From assembly GCA_047967505.1 (NCBI GenBank), contig CM106539.1: a stretch of 64,000 bases of DNA. One strand, 5' to 3'. The translations under genes and the position numbers were made by a program. The first letter of the stretch is position 1; the number at the start of each line of letters is the position of its first letter. This document shows, piece after piece, positions 13,501 to 27,600 of the stretch. The notes beneath the pieces were generated by a model. It was not told the DNA's origin. It was given only the letters and a program-made list of their open reading frames with translations, and did no database searches. Origin of the DNA: Dipteris shenzhenensis (taxonomy: Eukaryota > Polypodiophyta > Polypodiopsida > Gleicheniales).

Positions 13501-15928
13501 GTATCGGTAGTCTTGTTCAAGTACCCTTCCAATACCTAATCGCCATCTCAAAATCTTTCACTAATTGAACTCACCGTGCCTGCCTTCCCTCAACTCAAGC
13601 CTAAAACAAATGTGTTTAATAGACTCGTGGTCTATCAATACAAGAAACTTGAATCCATTACGATAGTGTCTCCAAGTTTTGAATGCATGAATAACTGCAT
13701 ATAATTCTTTTTCTTGAGTATGCCATAGAGCTTCAGTATCATATAGCTTTTCACTCTCAAAATTTGCATGTCGATCCTCCTGAAACAAAGTTGTGCATAC
13801 CATGAAATCACTATCAGCCTCGATCAAGAATGGTTGGCTAGGATCAGGTAAAGACAATAAAAGACCTTCACCTTGGGAGTCTGGAAAGCGTCATCAAGCT
13901 TTTCATTTCAAAAAATAGGACTGTTGGACTGAAGTCACGTTCCTTAAGGAGATTCTGAAAGGAAAGGTTAGCCCTCATTGATTTCTTAAGAAACATAGTG
14001 AATCCTAGAAATGCTCGAAGTTGCCTTTTTGTCTTAGGAATAGACCAATGCAAATTCTCTAGATGCCCTCTTGGGAAATCTTGCGTCCAAGACACGATAG
14101 TTCTTTGCAAAATAACTCACTCCTAGACTCCTTTGCACACGGTTTTGCACGCCTTAGTATCACTGTACAGTACGGAGATGCCCGACATGCTCATTGAGAG
14201 AATGATTGTATATCATAATATTGTCTAAGAACAAGACCATAAATTTCCCTAGATAATTCCAAAAGATCATTTGCTGGAATGTCACAGGACATTTGTGGGT
14301 CCAAAAGGGAATATCTAGTTCGGAATCCCCTCTTATAGACATCTTCTTCAGCTATACATATCTGGTGATAGCAGGTATCGAGGTCAATCTTGATAAAATA
14401 GGCAACTCCTTGCGGCCTATGAATCAACTCATCCAGTCTATGAAGGGCGTTGGAAAACATTAATCTCTAAGGCAGTGGCTAATGTAATAAGGGTTAGGGG
14501 CACTTTTTCCCTTTATGAGGTTTTTTCCCCTAACCACAGTTAGAGGTTGAGTTTGCGGTTGAGTTAGTTCGACATGTATGTTCATCCTAACCCCAAATAC
14601 ATCTCCTCCTTGCTGTCCATTATTCTACAAACAAAAAGTCAAAATGTAACAAAAACCTATCTCACAAGAGCTTAAGCCTCCAAAATCTCTACAAATGCAG
14701 TACGGAATATGAGCACTAGTGCGGAATCTAAACAAGTACAATTGGCCAAGCTGAGTGGCAACATTGTTGTATGTTGTGAGACAAGGGCATTGTTGTGTAG
14801 TGCCTTGACAAAGTGGCTCTTTCAAACGATTAAGTAAATGCAAGCGAGGTTGTACATCCATAACGAAGTAGAAAGCGGGTCTCACCAGCATGGACACTAC
14901 AGTGCCCCAACGAGGCGCCTTTTTTGGACACAGTGCTTGGTAACAAGCATAGCATGGTCTCTGAGGAGAGAACTAGTCCAACTTCAGGATCTAACTCCTT
15001 ACATTCCATTGAAGCCAGAATTGGCTCTTGATCAAACAACAAAACAACTTAAGGATCTAACTCCTTACATTCCATTGAAGCTAGAATTGGTTCTTGATCA
15101 AACAACAAAACCTCATCTTAGGAACCACATTTGCTTGGTACCCTATTTCTAGCATCTCGCTTAGAGGATTCGGTGTGCATGTTAAGAAAGGTGCTTTACT
15201 AGACAACATGAAGACCTTATCTCCAATTTGGTTAGTGGGAAAGATGTTCCATGAATTCAGACTTGAACAAGAGAGATCCCTTGTAGTATGGGATTGGGGC
15301 CTTTTTCCAAAGGTCATGGCTAGGCACTGGGAGCCATGATGCTGCCTTTGTGAGTTTATTTACATGTTGAGGATAGAGGTTCTCTTTCCATCATATTGTA
15401 ATCTAAGCCTTGGGACTACCTTGGGCTCTCCAATTCTTTTTGTATTGTTGTGACCTCTACTACATTTTCTTTTTCTTTTTCCAGCTTCCTTCACTCCTTA
15501 CAAGGGGCACTACCATTTGCAAACTACAACATTTGGTCATCATGTCATTTTTCTTCTCTTGTTTGTAAATATTTGGATAAGTATTATTTTGAGATCACAT
15601 GTGTGTGTCATTCTGGAAAAAAAAAAACTGAGACTAATCATCTAGTTCATGTCTGTTTTTAAACATTATCTTGTGGCTGTGCAAAAAAACGAAAGACAAA
15701 ACAAACGTGATATTTGCAAAAGAGCCACATAGGACAGCTACAGAGTGCCAGATCCAACCATGAAGAAACAAAATCAAACCCAATGATACTAACTTTCAAG
15801 GGAATCTCATACCTTAACTAGCTCAATGAATTTTTGGCAATGCAGTAAAAAACTCACAGTAGACCTTCCATCCTACACAAAATAATTGCCAAAACATTTG
15901 AAACAAGCTCAATAAGTTTAGAAGGGAG

Positions 15929-15966
<38 letters not shown>

Positions 15967-18626
15967 CCCTCAAGACAGGAAAAAAATGCATAAAGGGCTG
16001 CCATGTATGAAATGGTATGATGACGAATGCAAGAAACTCCGCAATGAGCCGAAACATATTTCTGATGCAAACCTCCACAGGCAGAAGGAGAAGCAATACA
16101 ATGCCCTCACGAGGAAGAAAAAAAGAAATTACATTCTGGAAAGGGAAAAATCTGATTTGATCACCTTCATCAAGAATCCCAGAAAGGGGTGGAAACAGGT
16201 TAAGAGACTGAAGAAAAAGATCATGGGAAATATATCAGATGAGGAAATGCTTGAGTATGTTATCAGACTCTATAACCATGCCAATGCAACAGACATGGGA
16301 AATGAAGAACTGTCATATGCTTCAATCAACCCTTTCACTTTTGGGACATTGAAGCAGGGCTGAAGAAGATGGCAAATGGAAAGGCCCTTGACCACATGCA
16401 CATGTGTGCTGAACTCTTAAAATGGACAAAAGATAGGACACGACACTGGCTATCACACATACTGACAAATGCTCTACATCATGGCTTTCCTCTTGACTAG
16501 CAAGAGAATTGGGTTCAGCCACTATTCAAAGGGGGAGACAAAAACTCAGTCGCCAATTACAGGACTATAATGGTTAGCTCCACAATAGCTAAACTTTTTA
16601 GCACGGTGCTTGAAGCAAAAATCAGCACTTGGGCAGAAGAGGCCAAGAAGAGGGCCATTGGACAAGCAGGCTTCCGTAAAGAGCATAGGACTGCAGATCA
16701 TCTGGTCACATTAAGAGTACTCATAGATGAAAGCAGACTCAAAGAAAAAACTCTTTTATGCTGTTTTGTAGACTTTAAGAAAGCATTTGATACAGTCCTG
16801 ACAGGTGGCCTATGGAAAAGAATGCAAGACCTCAAAGTTCCCCTTGCACTAAGAGTAGGCATCTCCCGAATCTACGAGAAAGTATCATGCAGACTAAAAC
16901 AAGAGCATGGATTGTCAGCTGCATTTCAAAGTAATATGGGGATAAAACAAGGTTGTCCTCTCTCACCTACACTGTTTGGAATCTGCATTGACAAGTTAGA
17001 AGAACTCATAAATGAAATTTCAGCAGAAGAAGGGGTAAAAGGACCCACACTCGGGATATGGACAATATTGTTGCTTCTATATGCAGATGATGTGGATCTT
17101 TTTGCTTATGACTCTGATTCCATGCATCAACTACTACAGACACTTCAGGTCTTTTGCAATGAAAGTGGGCTGCGAGTTAATGTCACCAAAACCAAAATGA
17201 TGGCAGTATGCACCACTCAACCTGAACACCTTCCTGTTCTCAGCTTTGCGGGGCAGCCCATTGAATATGTCGACACCTTTAAATATTTAGGCATCGACAT
17301 ACCAGCCGAACAGATGGTGGCAATGTGCACAAAGAAGGTTGGACACAGATTGGGGAAAATACTATCAATTTGAAAATGATTGCAGGCACACAGACACCCG
17401 GAACTGGAAGATCCAGAATATGTTGTTTGATGCATATGTGGTCCAAACAGTGCTCTACGGAGTAGAAGTATGGGGAGGTAACATCTCTCCATCTACATGG
17501 AATGAGATTGAAAAAATGCAGAAAGCATTCCTACGACGACATCTAGGAGTCAAGGCTACTACCCCGTACTTTGTGCTCCTTTTGGAAATAGGCAGGAGGC
17601 CAATTGAGTTTCATGCATTGATCAGAGTGACGCAATATCTAGTGGACGTGCAACAAATGCCACTAGACAGATTACCACACAGAGCATGGACAGCAAGTAT
17701 GAAACTTCAAAAGAACCATAAAAGCAAGATCATATGTACAGGATGGGGGACAGACATAAGGAAATGGTTCAGCAGATGGAAAAAGGAACCATACTTAGCT
17801 ATGCCACCTGAAAAGGTCAAACTACAGGAATTCCAGTTGTCCTTACTATGCACCCTACAGGCTCAATGGTTGACAGTAGAAAGGAAGACCAAGTTAGAAT
17901 ACTACCAAGATCAAATAAATCCTCTATGCTGGTCATCATTCATGAAATCAGATGCCTTTGCTCAGCCATACATCAGCACTCCCATCCCTCTTCTCTATCG
18001 CAGGAATATTGCCAGATTCCGCACATGGTCACATACCTTGACCATAGAGAAAGGAGCTTGGCTGAATTTTCCACAACATGCCAGAGTTTGCAGATTTTGT
18101 GATTCATAAACAGTCGAGACAGAGGCACATGTAGCCCTACAGTGCCCCAGATATGCACATATCAGGGATGATTACCAGCAGATACTAGTAGACACCACAC
18201 AGCTCTCATCAGGTCTCTCCACTCCCTCTCCGGTAGCGTTGGGATCTTTTGTCACTCGTCTTTTTTCGTACCGTCAAGAACTTGAAAACTCTTGACCCCT
18301 CACATCAGAGGAGATTTTTTGTACTGAGGATTAGGTCCCATGGGTCATTTTTGGCCCCCCGAGGACGATAATAGATTCTACTTCTACTTCTACTTCTCAC
18401 ACACACACACACACACACAAAGAAAGAAAGAAAGAAAGAAAATTAAAAGTCTTCAGAAGACCAAAGGGTCTATGAGAGAGAGAAAGAAAGATGTATTAAC
18501 GTCCGCGGAAGACCTCGCGGGCCTATGGGACAAGGTACAAAGTACACCAAAAGAATGATCTCATACAAGCCTCAGTGGGCTAGAGCAAAGGGTGCACTAA
18601 GGCCCTTGCTGGGTGCTAAGACTACT

Positions 18627-18677
<51 letters not shown>

Positions 18678-21600
18678 CTTTCGCTTGCCTCACATACACC
18701 AAAATACCCCATGGCACAATAGCACTGCTCACACAATGGTCATCTCTTACAATGTGCATGTGACTGATTGTTCCACATTGATCACATGTTCATTATGTCA
18801 TGGTTATCTAGTTTGGAGTCTCTTAGTCCACAAATATTTGTATATGTCCAAAGACTATTAAATATTCAATCTAAACTAGGATTTTTTATAAGATGAACAA
18901 AAGAGGAAAAAGAGACCAAAGGAAAAAAGGGGGTTCAGAAAAGACATAAAACAAAGCTCTTTTTTGAGAAAAATGATTGTTAATCTCACTAGCCATTGGT
19001 TTCAATTTGAGATTAGTCCAAGTTGTTTGAAAGAGTTCATGGTTCTAGCAAGCTTAGGATAAAATGTTTGTTCTAGGCCTAATGTTTGACTAATTGTGGC
19101 ATGATATAGGAGTCATACAGAAAAATGTTCAAAGAAAGATTAACTTATAATTTAATAAATTAAGAAGTATGGTTCTCTTCTAGAGCTTCTTGCTTGCTCT
19201 CATCACTTGTGTGCATCCATCTGCCCGTCTAGGCATCTTCTCCCTGCTCCAAACCCTTCTTCCAATTCCTGCGATTACTTCTAGGAGTTGTATGAGCACT
19301 TCTACCGGTAGAATACTGAACCACAGCTATTGCTTTGGAACATCTGGTTCCTTGTAGCTGTCCAACTGCTGGGAGGACATTTTTTAGTCATGAGCATCAC
19401 AATCTAGATGCATGATCAGCTTACAGTGAGGCTTACACCTCAACAGAATGGCAAAGCTGAGCGGAAGAATCGCACCACCATGGAAATGGATAGATGCATG
19501 CTCACAAGTAAGAAGTTGCCTCACAAGTTTTGGCTGGAAGACCTCATGTGTGCAAACTATATTTTAAATCGGGCTCCTACAAAGGCTTTGAAGACAATCA
19601 CTCCCTATGAGGCATGGCATGGGAGAAAGCCTTCAGTGGACCACTTCAGAGTTTTTGGTTGTGTTGCATATGCCCACGTGCCTGTGGAGTTCAGACACAA
19701 GTTGTCAGATAAGGCACTAAAATGCATTTTTGTGGAATATAGTTCACAAAGCAAAGGCTATCGTCTCTACAATCCTGCTACACGCAAGATTTTTGTCAAT
19801 AGAGATGTCATATTCTCTGAAAATTCTGCACATACAAATGCTGAATTTCAGATTCCGGCCTCTTCAGATGATGTGTTTGAGGGGATGCTTCCTATAGCAT
19901 TTGGTTCCCCCCCTAAAAATCAGAATTTACAGCAACCTCCGCCAGCTCCACAAGTACAGATTCAGCCCCCAGCTGAATTGGTATAACCTCAGGGTGTGGA
20001 TGAAGTTGTCAGGCAAGAAAAAGATACACGCAGCCAAAACAGTCCCGCATTGGTTGCTTCATACTCTCAGGGAGAGTAGGCTTGAAGCTCCATTGCCTGG
20101 CGAAACATGTAGTGCAATAAGGCACATGGAGGGAGCTCATTTCGTTGAATCAGCTTATGCAGGTACTCTTCTTGATGAGGAGGAGCCTGAGACATTTGAA
20201 GAAGCAAAAGATAATGTGCATTGGATGAATGCCATGCACGATGAGTTGCAGTCCATTCATAAAAATCAGACTTGGGATGTTGTGGATTTGCCACCAGGTA
20301 AGAATGCCATAGGTACACGGTGGGTTTTCAAAGTCAAAAGAAAACTAGATGGGTCCATTGATCGGTACAAGGCAAGGCTGGTTGCAAAAGGATATGCTCA
20401 GAAAAAGGGCATAGATTATGAGAAGACTTTTGCTCCTACATCCAGGATGATAACCATCAGGTCGGTTATAGCCATGGCTGCAAATTTTGAATGGAATGTT
20501 CATCAGTTGGACATTAAAACAACTTTCCTTAATGGAGACTTGTTGGAAGAGGTTTATGTCAAACAACCTCCGGGCTTTTAAATTTCACAAAATGCACTTC
20601 AGGTATGCAAGCTGAATAAAGCTTTGTATGGGCTAAAACAAGCCCCACGTGCATGGTATGCCAAAATTGATGCCTTTGTGACCAACAAGGGGCTGCACAA
20701 TAGTCCAACTAAGAGCACCCTCTACATAAAGAAGGATGCGGGGGATATTCTGGTCATCATTCTTTATGTAGATGACATGCTGCTCACCGGATCAAATGAG
20801 GAAGTAATTGCAGATTTCAAGACCCAATTGAAAGCTACATTTGATATGCCAGACTTGGGCTTGTTACATTTCTTTTTGGGGATCCAGTTTATTCAAGAGA
20901 AACGTGGCATTGTTATGTCTCAGTCCAAGTATGTTCAAAAGCTCTTGGACAGATTCAACATGCATGATTGCAAGCCTATGTCCACTCCCATGGAGCCGGG
21001 GCTGAAGCTTACAATGCATGATGCGGGTGAATCAATTGATGTCACACTCTATAGTCAGGCTGTTGGATGCCTCATTTATCTCTGCAATACACGACCTGAT
21101 ATTCAGTTTTCAGTTTCTCAGGTGAGCAGGTATATGCACAGCCCAAAGACTATGCATTGGCAGGCTGTAAAACGCATCTTCCGTTACTTGCAAGGTACAA
21201 AGTCTTTTGGCTTGATGTTTCCCGGGGGGGTGACTTGCAGATGCATGCTTACAGTGACTCAGATTGGGCTGGAGACTATGATACTAGGCAGTCCACCAGT
21301 GGGAATTGTTTCTTTCTAGGACATGCTTGCATTTCTTGGTTGAGCAAGAAACAGTCTACAGTGGCTACCTCCTCATGTGAAGCTGAGTACAGGGCGGCTT
21401 TCACAGCGACAGTTGAATGTGTTTGGCTGCGTCGTTTATTTGCTGATCTTCATCTTTCATTGGAGGGTCCTTCTCCGATTCTCACTGATAGTCAGAGTGC
21501 TATAGCAGTGGCAAAGAACCTTTTTTTCATGCTCACACGAAGCACATTGAGGTTCACTATCACTATGTCAGAGAGAAGTTGCATGCAGGAGAGATCAGTA

Positions 21601-24600
21601 TGATCTATGTGTCAACACATGACAATGTTGCAGACATCTTCACCAAAGCACTTCCACGTGAAAAGTTTGAGGCATTTCGTAGTGCCCTGAACTTATATCC
21701 TTTTGATTGATCATTTCCTTGTACATGACATTGGCACTGCAGGGGGGTGTTAGAATTATTATTATAATTCAGCAGTGACCAATGTAATGTAATAAGTAGG
21801 TTAGGGGCACTTTTCCCTCATTTAGAGGTTTTTCCCCCTAACCACAGTTAGTTCACTAACTACGGTTAGTGAAGTATAAGGTTTTGTCACTCAGACAAAA
21901 CCCATCCCACTTCTTGTAATCGTCACTTCTTCTATTGCAAACACTACGTTCAGCTCTCTTGCTTCCTGCTCTCTCACTCTCTTTTTGCTACAAATACTTG
22001 GTGAAGCAGCTTGGCATCAAACGGGACAGAAAGGACCTCGAGATCCACTCAGCATTCTAGGAGGAGGAGCTGTAGAAAAGGAAGGGCAGCAAGCCCCATT
22101 TGAAGAAGGCAGCTATCTCACTTTCCAGCCTTTTGTTTCTCTGTTGATAGGAATCAAGAAAGCAAGAATGGCCTCACCCAAGTACCACCTACCCCCTAAA
22201 TTTGGGGAGGGAAAACTTGATAGAACTGACTACTCCTCATGGAAGATCAACGTCGAGTCTCCTCACTTCTTGGAGACTCTGAAAGGTGATAGATGCTTTC
22301 TTCGCAAAACCCTATAACAGTACCTCCAAATCTGACACTATTGCGAGTATCGGAAGAGCAAGATGCATACGCATTTGAGGGCTCATGAAGACCACGAAGG
22401 ACAATGTGATCCCCTGGCAAACCATGCCCATGCTACATGGAACATACTAAAGAATCAATACGAGACCAATAACTCGAACCTCCAAAACCAAGTCTAGGTG
22501 CTAAAGATGGAGAAGGTGAAGAGGCTGAGGAGTTCCTCAACAAAAACCAAGGTGACTCGCGCTTAGAACAATCAATGAAGCATAGCAACTAGCCATGCCT
22601 TGGACGAAAAATCTTATAGAACTTGCATGTCCGCTAAGGTGATAGAAAAATATACTTTCATAAGACTTAAATATATGTAATCTTACAAATTAAATTTTAT
22701 AGAACAAGCATAAGAGAGGTGCCAGGGCATATGTACCAAACTAGTTGAACCTACCTCAAAAAGTCCACATTCACAATCAAGTATTTTGCAAACAAATCTC
22801 TACAATGGTCTCCAAATTAAATATGCATTACACATCTTTACATTAAAGCACTAAAAATGCAAAATATATACAATTGACCATCGGCTAACCAAAATTTGGA
22901 ACCCACAGAAAGGTATTGTCATGCATAGATATTTGCGAAGAAAATCTTCATGACAAACTTCTATGGGCACAATTACCTATTGCTATGCACATTTCGTTGA
23001 TGATACCAACACCTATGTACACGAATACTTGTCACTTTGCACAAATTGTTGATGATGCCAATAGCTCACTCAAATGCACACATCAAAGGGAACAAGCAAA
23101 AATTGCAAAACCTAACCCTTCACGATGCACACGCAGATTGTGCAATGACAAATTTGCATGTCGATTATCTGCTACTACGGGTGATTCCTGTTGTCTGTCG
23201 ATATCCCACTTTGCCATTAATGTTAGAGCAAACACCTCCTAGCAACCAATTTGTCGACAATAATTTGCTAATGGGGAAAACGATGGCCATCAATGAGCTA
23301 TTATGGATATTCGTCGTGGATGTCAACAAATCAATTGGGATGTGTGTAGGTAATAGAAGACATCAGTATCAATAATTGAATTGAGATACTTGCTGTCATT
23401 GGCAACAATCAAGATGTCACTCTAGTTGTGTACTAACACGACATAATAGCTCGCATCCACTATGCTTTGCAATAGCCTTTCGCTACTCTCATACCATTGT
23501 AACATGAAGCTCTCTCAATAATCGAACACACAGATGTCTCACTAATTAGCCATGGTTGCCTCTATCGGGTCTCCATGTGAGAAATGAACAGACAAGCAGG
23601 ATGCAAGAGAGCAGGAGAGCAAAATGTAGAGTGTGCAATAGAGTGGAGGTGGTTTTGTCTAAGTGACAAAACCACACTAACCCACTAACTGTGGTTAGGG
23701 GGAAAAACCTCTAGGGAGGGAAAAGAGCCCCTAACTCACTTATGGATTACATTGGTCACTACCTAGAATATGTCAATAATTCTAACACCTCCTTGCAGTG
23801 CCAATGTGATGATGTACAAGGAAGAGATCAATCACCAAAAGGAGAAGTTCAGGGCACCACGAAATGCCTCAAACTTCTCACGTTGAACTGCTTTGGTGAA
23901 GATGCCTGCAACATTGTCATGTGTTGACACATGGATCATACTGATCTCCCCTACATGCAACTTCTCTCTGACATAATAATAATGAACCTTAATGCGCTTC
24001 GTGCAAGCATGAAACATAGGATTCTTTGCCACTGCTATAGCACTCTAACTATCAGTGAGAATCGGAGAAGGACCCTCCAATGAGAAATGAAGATCAGCAA
24101 ACAAACGACGCCACCAAACACATTTAACTGTCACTGTGAAAGCTATCATGTACTCAGCTTCACATGAGAGAAGTAGCCACAGTAGATTGTTTCTTGCTCA
24201 GCCAAGAAATACAAGCTTTGCCCAAAAAGAAACAATCACCACTTGTGGACTGCCTAGTGTCATAGTCTCCAACCCAATCTGAGTCATTCTAAGCATGCAT
24301 CTGCAAGTCACCCCTTTGGGAAACATCAAGCCATAAGACTTTGTGCCTTGCAAGTAACGAAGATGTGTTTCACAACCTGCCAATGTGTTGTCTTTGGGCT
24401 TTGCATATACTTACTCACCTGAGATACTGCATGCTCAATATCGGGCCGTGAGAAGGAGGTGACTTCAAAGGAGGCAATGCATCAACCATAGCATGCTTCT
24501 TAAGTGTCATCAAGCTGCCATAGCTCATGTGTCCATACCTTGCAAGATTGGATCTTTTCTCATAAACATCAAGCTGAAAAAGACCCGGATACAAAGTGCC

Positions 24601-27600
24601 AGACAACATCAACGCATAATCATTTTCTTTGTCTCGGACTGCACGCTTATCTTCAAAGATGACCTGAAACCCTCCTCAATTGTGCAAGGACATTGAAAGT
24701 CAATTCTTCTTGATACCAGGCACAAAAAGAACATCAGAAATTCTGAAATCTGTGCCTTCCGTGGAGGTAAGTACAACCTCACCTACTCCACAAACTGAAT
24801 AAGAAGAATTATTAGCACAAGTCACCCTCCTTCCAGCGGGTGGTGCATGCAAAGATGCAAAAAGGCACTTCCTAGAAGTGATGTGCTTGGATGCACCACT
24901 ATCAAAATACCATGTGTTCAATGTCTCATTGACACTGAAAGTGCATGCATCCTTCGAAGGATCATAGTTGCATGTCAGGAAAGCATATGAGTCATCCTCA
25001 AGAGTGACTGTAGTATCTGGACCAGCCACTGGAAAATCTGAAATGCAAGACAAAAAAGCATAATCCCCTTCCACAAAGTTGGCTGAAGCATCAGCTCCTT
25101 CATGTACACGAGGGCCTGATGCATTTGAGACAGTCATACCTAAATCCTTTTTCTTTTCCTTTGCTATTCTCTTCTTGCATTCACAAATGTAGTGACCCGT
25201 CTTCTTGCAGTAGTGACAAATACCCTTCTTCTTTGGCTTCTCTGCATCACCTTTAGCCTTGTGAGAGGGCTGCCTAGAATCAGATTTATGCTGATGTGTA
25301 GGCTGATTTGCATGTTGCTTTTGCTGCCCTTTCACTTTGGGCCTGGATTTTGAAAGCATGGCATGCCCGTGTGGCCATGTTCTTTCTGGTTTGCTTCTCC
25401 TGCAACAAGAGTCCTGCCAACTTAGGATTGCCACCCCCCCTCAACAACAAATTCAGCGAGGTATGAAAACCGAGATACGACTCAAGAAGAGAATTCACAG
25501 TGGTGGGAATCATCTCTGAATCACGAATGATCTCATCTATATTCAGCAATTGTTCCCTCAAATCCTGAAGCTTGGTGAGGTGATCATTCATTGAGTCACC
25601 CTCATCCATATGTGTGTGAGATAGCTCTCTCCTCAGGAAAGAGACCCTAGCATCATTTCTAGCTGCAAACATACTCTCCAAAATATCCCAAGCTGTTGCA
25701 TGATCGAATGTACAGAATAATAAACCTTTTGGCAAAAAGGGACATAACTAAAAGAGATTGTGCATCACGTGAATCCCACCTTTCTGTTCCTGTGTGGGAC
25801 GCACCAAAGCAGCAACTGCTGCACCTAACACTTGTCCTGCACCTTGTGCTTGACCTCTACCCCTTCCTCCACCTTGTTGAGGAGTGACAGGTGCAACCAC
25901 AATCTCTGGCCGTGTCTGATCTCCGTTGACATAATCCCGTGAGTGTTTGCCAACTAAGATATTGCAAGCCATAAAACTCCAAGGAATAGTTGGTACCATC
26001 CAACTTATCCTCCTGTGTGAGGACACCAGAAACCTCATTGGGATTGTTCTGAGCCATATCTACCAAATAAAACAAAGACTGCAGCAAATCTGACAAGTGA
26101 AATCCCTTCTTGGGATCAAAGATGCACAACCAAAGTCTGCAAAAAATCTACCCAAAATGACAGCTTGCTGTCACAACCTATCAAAGGCTTAAAATGCATC
26201 AGAATGCTCTGCAAATGCCCGAAATCTGCAAAATCTGTCTGCAAAAATTGGCAAATGTCTGCAATGTGACTCAATCTGAGTCCAAAATTGCCTGCAAAAC
26301 TCCCAAATTGTCTGTCTGCTGCCAAATTGCATACAAAATGTAAAAGCCCCAAATTTTTGCGAGAAATTGCAACTGAAAGAGGGCAAATTGTCCGAAACCG
26401 CCAATTTTGCAATTGTCTGCAAAAGCCCCAGTTTTTGCTGCAAAATTGCAAGCAGAAACCAAAAACACCAAATTTTGGAGAGAAATTGAGCTGAAATTGG
26501 GGCAAATTCACGAAAAGCCCCAAATTTTGCAAAATGCCCAATTCACAGAATGTGCTCAAATCTGCCCACAAATCTCCTTGAATCTCATCCAAACAATGGT
26601 TGCAAATGCAAAATGCAACTGGCTGCTCTGATGCCACTAATTGCTCTGTGCAATCACTGCAAAAATGGCATCAACCAATCACTGCAATCACTCGAATGCA
26701 CTCCCAATCTGAAAATGCACATCCACGAGTGCCCAAAAGCATTCACAACTGCCAAGAATCTGCAAATCCCCCAAATGTGCAAGCAAAAATAACCTGTACG
26801 CCAAGGAAATGCACAAAATGCAATGTGCATGTACAAACACCACCAGCAGGCTGTACGGACAGCAACATCCTGTTCGGACAGGCAGGTAGGACAGGACCGT
26901 ACAAAATGTACAGCACTATTTGTGTACAGACAGCAGTACGACGTAGGACAGCTGGCACACATGTGGTACGGCAAAACTAGCAAAGCAGGTATGGATTGTA
27001 CGAAAATGTCCATCAGGTCACTTGTACGGGAATGCACGGCGCAAGAGTACCGTACGACTTGTACAGAGCTTTGTATACGGGCAGCTGGTCGACCATACAG
27101 ATGTACGGACAGCTGTACAGGAGCTCTGTGTACGGCACAAGTATGTTGTGGGCTGTTGCAGGTGACGTATGGAATCAGTCCGTACTGACTGTACAGGCTG
27201 ATGGTGCGACTGTACGCGCTGCTAGTTGATGGCGGCCTGCAGCTAACAGTAGATGGCAAGTAGCAGGAGTTGGTCCTGCTCTGATACCAAATGTGAGAAA
27301 TGAACAAACAAGCAGGATGCAAGAGAGCTGGAGGGCAAAACGTAGAGTGTGCAATAGATAAGATAGAAAGATACAAGAGTGGAGGTGGTTTTGTCTAAGT
27401 GACAAAGCCACACTAACCCACTAATTGTGGTTAGGGGAAAAAACCTCTAGTGAGGGAAAAGTGCCCCTAACTCACTTATGGATTACATTGGTCACTACCT
27501 AGAATATGTCAATAATTCTAACACTCCACAACTAGGACATCCAGGTGCACTAGCTTCCATCCCTAAGCCCAATGGCCATTGACTAAATGAGTGTTAGGCC

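Larger units (their letters stand above)
23576..27523 (-). mobile_element. complete but internally deleted copia LTR element (element C)
   Basis: Bounded by two LTRs and a perfect 5-bp target duplication, CTCCA, at 23571-23575 and 27524-27528. It has an initiator-Met tRNA primer site, gag with zinc knuckle, and protease. After part of the GAG-pre-integrase the sequence jumps (about 24452) to the last part of RT and RNase H, so integrase and most of RT are absent. At 3.9 kb it is shorter than a usual 5-kb copia element. It lies in the 12.3-kb intron in the same orientation as the host gene. The TSD shows it moved as a unit, although the deletion may have come before or after insertion. Confidence 0.9.

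Noticed and set aside
26654-27376. 240-codon open frame on the minus strand
   Set aside because: It overlaps the GTAC-rich leader and LTR of element C, has no domain motif, and is cysteine/serine-rich as expected from the repeat composition.
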